Assembly (NCBI GenBank): GCA_940337035.1 | Contig: CALNHX010005201.1 | Span: 47,665-111,664 of the forward strand | Direction of reading: 5' to 3' | Source: Agriotes lineatus | Lineage: Eukaryota; Arthropoda; Insecta; Coleoptera; Elateridae | Length of the DNA stretch: 64,000 nucleotides | In this document: positions 46,788 through 55,735 of the stretch, one piece after another | Position numbering within the stretch: position 1 is the first letter of the stretch | How the letters are laid out: each line of letters opens with the position of its first letter | Program-made: the position numbers and the translations under genes | The notes under the pieces: generated by a model | Seen by the model: only the letters and a program-made list of their open reading frames with translations | Told to the model about the DNA's origin: nothing | Databases searched by the model: none

Positions 46788-46854
46788 CACTCTAAAAATA
46801 AAAAATCTCCGGGTAGAGGTAAATATGCACACGCTCGACTTTCGGACTTTAAAT
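46788..46854 (+). pseudogene. RT fragment between two insertions
   Basis: The short stretch after the hAT element reads LK-KKSPG, the L-n-KSPG-D block near the start of the RT palm in RTE-like elements. It is the bridge between the endonuclease tail on the left and the RT at 47,540. Confidence 0.65.
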
Positions 46855-47534
46855 AATGTGGGTCCAAATTTCAGGTTGGATTTTGAATTTTGCGAGCATT
46901 TGCTTTCTGTCAAACATACAGCGCTAATATTTTATAGTTGTCATTTTGACACATTGCCATTTAAGTTATTTAAGTTATGAAGCGGTTCACGGTTAAGCAA
47001 CGCATATTTATTGTAAAAACCCATTACAAGTATGAGGAAAGTTCTGCAGAAAGTGCAAGAAATGGTTGCGCTATAGACTTGCGTGCCATGTGGTTTCAAC
47101 AAGATGGTGCCACATGTCACACAGCTCGCGAAACAACAACTCTACTGCAATCAAAGTTCAGAGGTAGACTTCTCCCTCGATATGGTGACATCAATTGGCC
47201 GTCAAGATCTTGCGAATTGACGCCTTTGGATTTTTTCCTCTGGGGTTATGTGAAAAGCAAAGTCTATGCCAATAGTCTACAAACAATTACAGATCTAAAG
47301 GCCAAAAATACACGCGTAATTGGTGAGATAGACCCTCGTTTTTGTTTAAATATCGTTTAAGATTTGAAAAAAAGATTGGTTTCATGTCAGACGAGCGGAG
47401 GAGAGCATTTATCTGATATTATCTTTAATCGTTACGTAGATGCTTTAAGTTCTCATTAAAATATCTTATATTTTCAAATTATTTAAGCGTTTCATTAACG
47501 AATTAAAATCCAACCTCAAAATTGGATACCCTTT
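46855..47534 (+). mobile_element. IS630-type element with TIRs, internally deleted
   Basis: GGGTCCAAATTTCAGGTTGG at the left (46,860) is matched by the inverse of the right end (GGGTATCCAATTTTGAGGTT read from 47,533). TIRs are about 35 bp. The RTE-like RT resumes immediately to the right (LPEK at 47,545). At about 680 bp it is roughly half the length expected for an autonomous copy. Confidence 0.88.
46977..47459 (+). pseudogene. IS630/DUF4817-type transposase, internally deleted, one in-frame stop
   Basis: The frame starts MKRFTVKQRIFIVKTHYKYE, the N-terminal helix-turn-helix start of this transposase group. Near codon 38 it jumps to RAMWFQQDGATCHTARETT, the second catalytic block (Asp of QQDGA), so the middle with the first Asp is deleted. 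It continues with INWPSRSCELTPLDFFLWGY (third Asp in PLDFF; the usual CDLTPLD has Glu here) and KVYAN, then RVIGEIDPR. A single TAA at 47,358-47,360 is followed in the same frame by KKRLVSCQTSGGEHLSDIIF to the natural stop at 47,459. The coding part is otherwise well kept, suggesting a comparatively recent insertion. Cannot be active. Confidence 0.92.
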
Positions 47535-47539
47535 ATATG

Positions 47540-48095
47540 GTCATTTACCTGAGAAATGAAAGATAGCTTGTTAGATCTATATTAAAAAGTAGAGATCGAC
47601 ACAACTACAATAATTATAGAGGAATTGCTCTGCTTAATACCTGCTGTAAATTATGTACTATCATTTTGGCTAGACAACTAAGTAAATGCAATAACTTAAA
47701 CTATTTTATCAGACGTACAGTAACGTTTTAGAAAGGGTAGATTTTGTGCAGACTGCGTATTCGCTCTAACACAAGTAATAGAAAAAATGGGGAAATGTAA
47801 CCTTGCCATCTACATAGACTTCGTAGTTTAAAAAAATATATTGACCGCATAAATAGAAACAAACTTATGAGAAATTATGTTAAATAACGTGATTCCACAA
47901 CACGAAATCAAACTATTTCAAAATATATATGACGACAATAGAATAGCTAACAATTTAGAAAATGGCAATAAGTGTACTAAATGGTACAAGGTGGGTCTCT
48001 ATGAACGTCGCTTTGATTTAGGTATAAGTGATTCTATAATAAACACAATATTGTTCGCAAACGGTCAGGCAGTTCTAGCAAGTCCTTATATATAA
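47540..48095 (+). pseudogene. RTE-like reverse transcriptase core, broken by the insertions upstream
   Basis: The plus strand reads LPEK-KIAC, then DRHNYNNYRGIALLNTCCKL (usual NYRGISLL-T-YK) near 47,595-47,655. It continues with GRFCADCVFALTQVIEKMGK and AIYIDFV (usual FIDF--AFD) near 47,735-47,826, then a degraded INRNKL region. The segment ILFANGQAVLAS at about 48,048-48,083 is the [F/Y]ADD catalytic box with both Asp lost (ANG). It is the last recognisable part of the element that began at 42,150. Confidence 0.85.
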
Positions 48096-48219
48096 ACATA
48101 TGCTGTGTCTGCGTCTATCGTCTTTTCATCGCTACGGATAGGGCTCACTTCGTCCGCAATTGACACACGTTTCTTATGTCATCACCCTGTCCTTTATAAC
48201 CCAACGATAAGCATGTGCG

Positions 48220-48310
48220 TGTATTGGTTCAGCGTGAAAAGTGTGTGCCTACAGATAATATTCCCTCGGGAAGGGCGAGATCAAATCTCACCGTCTGCAT
48301 TGCTTCAGTA
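48220..48310 (+). repeat. Possible tRNA-like segment
   Basis: TGGTTCAGCGTGAAAAG (A-box-like) and GAGATCAAATCTCACC (B-box-like) are about 50 bp apart in a GC-richer patch, then GTCTGCATTG. Pairing of a tRNA cloverleaf is poor. It could be a decayed SINE head. Confidence 0.35.
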
Positions 48311-48924
48311 TTATTGGCAACATTAAGATATTCGTACCTATTTCGTGCATAATTTTGAACACCCTTTGACCGTAACTCGATCTAGCAAAATTATACTTTT
48401 TTATTAAAAACGCTAAAAAAAATTTCTTCCTTTGAAATACATTATAAGCTTTGAAAATAAGTGAGAATATGGGACACAGCCAATTAATTCAAGGATTAAT
48501 TTATGAAGTTGTTAGAACGCAACTAGACACTTGCAATCAAGTGCACTGTTTTTCAAGATCACACCTTTCAAAACATTTATCCACTATGTTTTTACGAAGA
48601 TTAGGTAGTAATGGACTCCTACAGTTGTTCTAAGCGGTTATTGAAAAATTGAAGCGAGGACATTTTCTTCCCTTTTCTGATGGATACTAGAGTATTTAAA
48701 TTCACTTTATTGATTTTTGACCATAATGAGCGATCCATTTATTTCATCCATAGTAACACTACTAAACTTGTTCCGATAAGTAGGTTTTCAGTAAAGAAAA
48801 TTCAACTTCCCAAGGGTGCATTTTTACTAAGTCATATTTGGCTCTATCCCATTCTCTTCTTTTCACGCTTTTAGGAGTGACCTGTATACATCTAAGTACC
48901 AGGTCTACATCAACGCCCACGTCG
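48311..48924. other. No recognised gene
   Basis: AT-rich. 48,806-48,845 resembles 36,967-37,012 (AAGGGTGCATTT block and CATATTTGGCT), a minor dispersed repeat. Open frames of 60-64 codons are unsupported. Confidence 0.45.
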
Positions 48925-49632
48925 CAATCGCTCAATCAATTACGACCAACCCAAAATTATATAAAAGGTCTCATAGAACTGCATAACTTTTGCAAAGACA
49001 GAAACCGTTTTGACGTTAAAGAAAAAGTTGGAAAAATAAAGACGAGGTATGTTTGTGTTGAATTTTAATTCAAGGAACTGAAAAGCCTTTGGGTGGAATT
49101 TGTCGCAACTTTCTTTGTATGTATTTGTCAATTTGTATTCGTAAGAAATACATGTTAAGCGGAAACTACGCTGTCAGTGTAGTGTAGTGGTACACTCGTG
49201 GGCTGCCAAGCCTGAGGTCGGGAGTTCAAATCTCGGCCCGGACAAGATGTTTTTAAAGTTATCGAAAGATGCTGATACAAACGGCTATCTCTTGTAACAT
49301 CTAAATCTGAAATACCACATTATCGGTGCATTCTGCGCCATTGAGACTCACCGGAAATGGTATTGATAAATAGCCGACTCGATTTTAAAGCGATTTCCTC
49401 CGTCTAAGCTTTGCAATAATTAGTTACTGTCTTCTTTGAGATTTATCATTAGCCGAGTTCGTCGTACATATGGCCTGGTGATGTATATGATAATATATTA
49501 TTATACCAGCCATACCACATTGAAAGGATCATTTCAACAGATATAAAAACTAAACGTGCTTTAAGGAGGGGGCGCATGGTAAACACCTTTCCATGTCGAA
49601 GTATCGATAAGATAAGCTTGGGCTGTCTCATA
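48925..49632 (+). repeat. Composite dispersed repeat R3, copy B
   Basis: Aligns with 31,405-32,035. Shared upstream blocks are CAACCCAAAATTATATAAAA and GAAAAGCCTTTGGG; then comes the tRNA-like region (49,173-49,244); downstream blocks are ATACCACATTATCGG, CCATACCACATTGAAA and TTTAAGGAGGG. Copy B has extra sequence before the tRNA-like part, and both copies have indels. No coding capacity. Confidence 0.8.
49173..49244 (+). repeat. tRNA-like region in R3 (glycine-like)
   Basis: TAGTGTAGTGG fits the pol III A box and GGAGTTCAAATCTC fits the B box. The middle reads GGGCTGCCAAGCCT, resembling the anticodon arm of tRNA-Gly(GCC). Acceptor ends TGTC and GACA pair, but not all seven positions do. Better read as a tRNA-derived promoter in a repeat than as a working tRNA. 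Confidence 0.6.
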
Positions 49633-51139
49633 TTGTTTATAATTGAATTTATCAAAACAAACTTCTTTGTTAATATCGCCAGGCAACGTTGTTTCTGTAT
49701 AACTCTAAAATCATCTCTTCGAGTGTCGTTTTTTAATCAACCGTTCATCTAAATAAACCGCCAGGAATTTATAACTGACAGTGATGGGAAGTTTATACAT
49801 CAGGTTAACGTCGTTTTTGTCATGTCATAGAGTTGGTTGCGCTTGTTCATATTTCGATACGCCCTATTATTTATATCTGCTTGAAGTTCTTGTGTACGCC
49901 AAAATGAATCTAATAAACTTTTTTGTTTGTACATTAACATTGTACTGGCGCCATCACGTACGCTCAAGTTATTGCTAAGTCATATACTTGATGCAATGTT
50001 TGTTACAACAAATTAGATAAATCTAGCAGATTGCTCGGACAAGCCACGCTGGGTCTTAATATAAGCAGATTAATAGGTATAGAGCAATTTATCATCGGCA
50101 AAATCGTCTAAATTTGCATAATCGTAAAATGATATACCGAGAAAGTAAAAATATTGGAATGCGGAATAGGCAAAACAAAGACTAAACGTGTGTATTCAAC
50201 CTGATTGCAGAATTATCATAGAAATGAAGGGAGATAAGCCTATTAATTAGAGGAAGTATCAAAGGTGTATAGTTTGGCGTAGTTTGAATTAGTATCAAAA
50301 GTGCGAGCGCCCAGTTGCACTACCTGCTAAAATTTAATTTTAAATCGTTTATATACAAAAAGTATTAATTAACTACCTACCTGTTTTTTTTTTGTTTTTT
50401 TAATGTTAATTCTTGAACTTGTTATTATAATTTACAAAGATTTATTTTTAGGAATATATTATTTATTTCAAAAAAATAGAAAAAAAATCACGTAACCACG
50501 AATGTTATGTAGCCACAAATGTTAAAATTTAGACGACTTTCAAAGTGGCTATGTAAAATTGCATCAAAATAATTATTGCTTACTTATATTGACTTATTTG
50601 TTCATTGCCCAACACATCGATACGCGAAGAATGTTAAAATTACAGATGTTAGCAGGCGAGGCATAAAACAGATATTGGTGAAAATTATGGGCAGCTGATT
50701 CTACTATGAAGTGAAGCAATCGGAAAACGCGTCGTAGGGAAACGAAAATAAAAGTCGAAGCAGAGCAATTCGACAAAATCAAGCGAAGCGTATCGTCTAG
50801 ACTATGTAATGTTTGTAATGGGTACGATTCACCAAATATCGCTAAAATATTTTTGTCTATTATAGTTTTACTAGCAGTCCAGTGAGACACATGTCTCATT
50901 TAATAAAACAAAAAAGACCGTTTTGCAAATAGAACGCGTATTCACCACACGTACGTATTTGACGTCATTGTTGGTAGCAAACTACCAGTCGCATTCGCCT
51001 TGATAAAATTTGCCTAGAATCTAACCTAAAAAGTTCGGATTAGGATAATTACGATAATAATTAGTGTTAGAGACTGAAATTCGGTTCCTGATTTGACATG
51101 ACCATTCCAAACATATAACTTTGATAACTTTTTACTCTA
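49633..51139. other. No recognised gene
   Basis: AT-rich with T-runs near 50,390. A 101-codon minus frame (50,594-50,899) shows no recognisable domain. Confidence 0.45.
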
Positions 51140-51225
51140 TCTCTTACGGTTTGGCTGCTAAAACAGCGTCCCGGACGGACGGACGGACGGACAAGTCTAT
51201 TATATATATGGATAGTTAAGCCACG
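51140..51225. repeat. Repeat tail with (GGAC)5 and TATATAT end
   Basis: Five GGAC units at 51,173-51,192 follow ACAGCGTCCC and lead into TCTATTATATATATGGATAG. Such a tetranucleotide run plus TA-rich end is typical of the 3' tails of non-LTR and related repeats; family unknown. Confidence 0.6.
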
Positions 51226-52104
51226 TGTGCGTGCGAGTAGCGTGCGCGTGTGCACCACCGCGCCGCGCCGATCGGACTTCGGTGGTACATAACGACAAGG
51301 GTGAGAGCGGCATAGGCGAGAGGTCAGAGGGCAGAAGGGCATCCCTTGTGAGGTGTAAACCATATTTTTTTCACCTGGTACGATCCTTCGTTTTGAAATG
51401 AGAGGAAACTAAACAAATATGAAAAAGTGGAAGATTTGAAGCAGTGACGATAACCCGTTGTGATCCAAGCAAGCAAAACAGAGGGTAGCTGGCAAAGAAG
51501 CCAAAGGTGGACACGTCCGCCAAATTCACATATGTATCCGCCATCATCGACCGAGTTCAACCTTTAAAATCCCAGCAACACTACCATGGACGTGCTAAAT
51601 GGACAATACCAGTGGTTGGTGCAAATATTTTTAGAATTAATATAACCTAGAAGCACATTACTGAAGCTTAATTAAGTAGATTAGTGTAATACTAGCTAAC
51701 GGTTATGAAATTCGGATCCGGTAGCTTAAAAAAAGCCACTACTACAACTACTGGAGAACAAAAGTTTACTTTTGATCATTTGTTATGGTAAGGGGCGCAA
51801 TGTCTGCAAAAGTTGTAGGAAAATCGTACTGTACCGGTGAAATTGTCGATATAAAAACATATTTGGGTATCTTAGAAGAACCTCTGCTAGCAACCATACC
51901 AATACTTTTGGACGCTGGAGATGACTTCACTTTTCACTAAGACATTTATACGTATGAAAAATCTGTGAAATGGTTCTCAGGTAACAATATTCTACTCATC
52001 CACTCAATGGGTTTCAGTAGTTCTGACATATCGCGATATTGTCGAATAAGATGAAAACACTATAGAGTGCACGTCTTGTACGATTTTTACTAGAACTAAA
52101 GCAA
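51226..52104. other. No recognised gene; CpG-rich patch at 51,228-51,345
   Basis: 51,228-51,345 is notably GC- and CpG-rich. A 98-codon minus frame crosses it and a 78-codon one follows, but neither has a motif. The remainder is ordinary AT-rich sequence. Confidence 0.4.
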
Positions 52105-52822
52105 AGACTTCAAGAACACCCAGCATTCTCTGGCTTAATGTGCCTTGCACTTTGTGAACTCGAGCAAAAACCCGCACGATGGCCATGCTCTTTGGTGGCT
52201 CGTGTTGTTTGAGTATCTTGAGAACGAAGCTACTTAGGTAGATTTGGCATTATTGCTGTTTGTGCATCCATATTCACTAACGTTTCGCAAAACCTTGCAG
52301 CTTGCATCATCAGAGTGAAAGTCGCATTAAGAACTGAAGGTCAGTGCGGAGCTATTTATAGCCCTCTGTGCCAGGCGCGTGGAGTGGCGTAACGCTGATT
52401 GGTCGTTCGAGTGCAACGTATGACGCACAGTGGTTGTAATTCTTTAGATCGTGTATCACAGGAGATTACAAATGGACACACTTAGAATTTGAGCACACCA
52501 GAGTACTGGTAATCTCCTGTGATACACGATCTAAAGAATTACAACCACTATGCGTTATGCGTTACGCCACTTCGCGCGCCTGGTACAGAGGACTACACAC
52601 CGACCTTCAGTTCTTAGTGCGACTTTCACTCTGATTATGCAGGCTGCAAGGTCTTGTGAATATGGATGCACAAACAGCAATAAGTCCAAATTTGTCTAAG
52701 TATCCTCGTTTTCAAAATACTCCAACAACTCGAGCCACCAAAGAGCATGGCCATCTCGCTGGCTATTGCTCGAGTTCACAAGGTGCAAGGTACATTAAGC
52801 CAGAGAATGATGGGTGTTCATC
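52105..52822. mobile_element. Two Penelope-like element tails in inverted orientation
   Basis: The left arm (52,105-52,468, element sense on minus) and right arm (52,505-52,822, sense on plus) are inverted copies. Shared blocks include ACACCCA-CATTCTCTGGCTT, GATGGCCATGCTCTTTGG, TTGCTGTTTGTGCATCCATA, AGAACTGAAGGTC and ATCGTGTATCACAGGAGATT next to the ~36-bp spacer. The left arm keeps a hammerhead-like motif resembling that in the PLE at 5 kb. PLE identity rests on this motif and the CTGATGATGC...GCGAAACGTTAG context. The open frame at 52,656-52,904 is not recognised. Confidence 0.65.
52280..52320 (-). ncRNA. Hammerhead-ribozyme-like motif in PLE tail (left arm)
   Basis: On the minus strand TTTCACT precedes the core CTGATGA (plus 52,307-52,313). 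A stem II (GCAA/TTGC) follows, then GAA, self-complementary ACGT (stem III) and T at the cleavage position. After it comes AGTGAA, which pairs six bases with the TTCACT before the core (stem I). All hammerhead parts are present. In the right arm the core is CTGATTA and the GAAACGTT part is deleted, so that copy is dead. Confidence 0.7.
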
Positions 52823-54044
52823 TAACGTATACACCCAAATATTTAACACCTTAATGCGCTTGTTGGTTTCAAGAAATGGGCTGGGGATTCATTATGATTT
52901 ATGATGTTTGGTGGATTTTAGGGAATTTTAAAGTGAATATCTTGGCCTCGCACTTCGTTGGATTATGTGAGATATTCAATGTTTTCATAGAGTCGTTCAA
53001 TCCGTCCATGCTCAGTTGTAAATGTTGAGCAGCGGTTTTTTATGGTTCCATTCGCACTACAGAAGGTAGATGTAATTATGCGATATACGTTGGAGAAAGT
53101 AAGCAAATAAAACTGCTACACCACTGAGCACCGCTCGATTCCACTGTCAACTTTGCATCTGAAGTTGAGCGCATCAGACCGCCGTAGACTGTGGAAGATT
53201 GCGGCTGATCGGTGGAGATTTTGAAGGGCCAAATAGTGAATTTTGGATGTGTGGCTCTGTGACTGGCCGAAAGCAGTGAATTGTGAATTTTAGTTCTGTG
53301 ATTGGTCAAAACAAGCAATTATGAATTTATAATTCACTGTGAAGAATTATGCCTATTATTAATTATTAATAGAACAAATCCTAATAATGGGAATATTATT
53401 CTTTGAAATTTTCAAGCAATGTTCTCATATAAAAATATTATATTTGCAAATATTGAGGTTATAACAATGTCGCAATAAATATCCACATCGCTTTCTGTAA
53501 ATGATATAGCCGGAAGACCCAAATTTAAGTTTCTATCAATCTTATACTTTATTACGACTATGCTTCGTACAATTTTTAGCAAATTTTCAACACAAAAACG
53601 AAATGAAAACTGTTGAGAGATAACTGTCAATGATAATTTCAATATTTTCGATTCATAAATACAGGCAATGGGAACTAGTACACATTCATTTTTATATTTT
53701 AATGAAACTTTATTGGGATATTACGATGAGTTTACAGGTCTTTTTCTGTACATTTATTTTTCATAATACCTACATGTTATTGTACCATATCAGTACTGTC
53801 TGCTTGATCGGAATAATACCTAAAACAGCCAAGGCTGTTAAAATTTAACAGCCACGGTCGTTATAACCCTTCTTACACTAACAAATTGCGTGCATTGTTT
53901 CAAGGAATTTGTAGCACTAACAAATTAGTGTGTGACTTAGGTTACTATAATTTTTAGTTAAATTATTTATATTAAAATAAAATTGACCACTTTTAGTAGA
54001 TATTACGAGAACTGTTGAACAACATACGGCCAATATTACATATG
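52823..54044. other. No recognised gene
   Basis: A GC-richer part at 53,110-53,300 contains an imperfect direct repeat around GTGAATTTTGG/GTGAATTTTAG with CTCTGTGACTGGCC and TTCTGTGATTGGTC. AACAGCC-AA-GGCTGTT at 53,825-53,840 is a short palindrome. No coding motif. Confidence 0.45.
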
Positions 54045-55104
54045 GTGTAACAAAAATGTGGACCGCTACTTCAGGAGCGTATTCTACTCATCAAAATGAT
54101 GAAAAAAGTTGATATAAACATATGTCCAACAATCTGGTGTGATACACGCACACAACTTCCCTTTACAGTGATCTTATAACAAGCCAAAAATTTGATTTTA
54201 AATTTTGATGCATTTGTCAAAAATTACAAATTCTACAGAAACCGTACAAAATAGAGCGTTAGTTGACGAGACAAACTTTAAGCTGAATTCAAAAATGTAA
54301 TAAGATACCGGGTGTTCTGTTTAAAATAGGAGTTAATAAAAAAATAGAAAAAAAAACAAAAGAAACCCATTTTAGAAGTATTCAACTGGAAAATAACTTA
54401 TCTCACATTAATACACATTAAAAATGTAATAAAAATGTAAAGTTTGAAAAAATCGAAAAAACTTAAAAATCACAAGAGTAAACATTTACTTTGGTTATGC
54501 AATTTTCTTCAAAAGCTTGCTGTCGGATCTGCATAGTACAGAAAACTTATATATGAAGTTTCAATGCCATATCTCTGTTCGTTTTTGGGATATTCTATTC
54601 ACAGAAAGACACACATACATACAGCAGACAGACACAAAGACCAATGAACAAAAATATGTTTTTTGGTTCAGTTCAGGGGACTCTAAAACGTGAAGGTCTG
54701 TTAAAAACTCATTTTCGAATTTTTGAGGTAAATCCAATACTTCCTTTATCATAAAGGGAACTAAAATGGGTCGTTTTCCTATTACAAAAACCTGACAACA
54801 AGTAATGTCAACACCGAATAATTAATTTCTTGTTTGTTTATTTGATGGAAGGCCACTAGATACATTTTAACTTTCTTCAAATCTGATATCACCTCCATGT
54901 CATATCTGCATGATAATTCATGCTTTTATCTCATTATGGCTGAAAATAAAATAATAATTCTTCATAAATTATCTTAAGTTTCAAAACAAAAATGACTGTA
55001 ACAGGAAAACGACTTATTTTTGGACATATGGTTATATCAACTTTTGTCATCATTTTGATGAGTAGAAAATGCTCCTGAAGTAGCGGCCCACATTTTTGTT
55101 ACAC
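54045..55104. mobile_element. 1,060-bp TIR element containing R1 copy B
   Basis: The left end GTGTAACAAAAATGTGGACC (54,045) is matched in inverse by GGCCCACATTTTTGTTACAC at the right (to 55,104). The TIRs run about 85 bp through GCTACTTCAGGAGC, CTACTCATCAAAATGATGA and TTGATATAA. Minus-strand R1 sequence (54,165-54,775) forms the interior and matches 9,930-10,575. No transposase frame. A clean target duplication was not found. Confidence 0.88.
54165..54775 (-). repeat. Dispersed repeat family R1, copy B
   Basis: Reverse complement of this stretch aligns with 9,930-10,575 (for example GAAACTTCATATATAAGTTT and ACGGTTTCTGTAGAATTTG). It forms the interior of the TIR element at 54,045-55,104. Confidence 0.85.
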
Positions 55105-55639
55105 GCTGTATAACTAGCTCGGATCTTTTTTAGCTTCGGCCTAATTGGCCTCGGCCACGAAATGTATCCTAGTCCGTTATATTATGTTCAATAGAACATA
55201 ATACCGTTAAATACTATAACCAGAAAGTATGGCATGTTAACAAAATTTTATCTAGAGGACTTCGTTAGAATAAATGTGAACCGTTATTGCACATCACAGA
55301 TGATAATTTTAAGAGAACATTTTTAAAGCATTCTTTTTGTAAATGGATTTAACAGGAAATGTTGCATTTCATTTTCATATCTGAACAAAATCTGATCTTG
55401 AGAAATTTTTACCAATGTTTAATATACAACATAAATGTTAAAACTCTTGTTCCGTAAACGAAGTGAGGGAAAATATTGTAATTATTGTAAATGTAAAGCC
55501 GAAACAGAATATTTCTAATTAGCATTGTAGAAAATTCTGGAAAGTTGATTCTCGATTTCGAATTCAAAAACTCGCGTCTAGATCTCGAACCCGAGAAGTT
55601 CAATGCTCGAATTTTAAATATTCTTAGATTTTTCTGATA
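55105..55639. other. No recognised gene
   Basis: AT-rich. The 107-codon minus frame crossing 55,409-55,732 has no domain and overlaps the tRNA-like segment. Confidence 0.45.
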
Positions 55640-55735
55640 ATATTTAAAGCACTGTGATTGAAAGGCCAAGTCAATGGAGTCTCTGGTCCTAGACCAGCGA
55701 ATGTGGATTCGATTCCTATGTCCTGCGACCACAAA
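55640..55735 (+). repeat. tRNA-like segment
   Basis: GGCCAAGTCAATGGAGTC (A-box-like), CTGGTCCTAGACCAG (anticodon-arm-like hairpin) and GTGGATTCGATTCCTA (B-box-like) follow in tRNA order within about 75 bp. The arrangement points to a tRNA-derived SINE head or tRNA pseudogene; terminal pairing is poor. Confidence 0.5.

Noticed and set aside
50594..50899. 101-codon minus-strand open frame
   Set aside because: No recognised domain and no context; open frames of this size are expected by chance.
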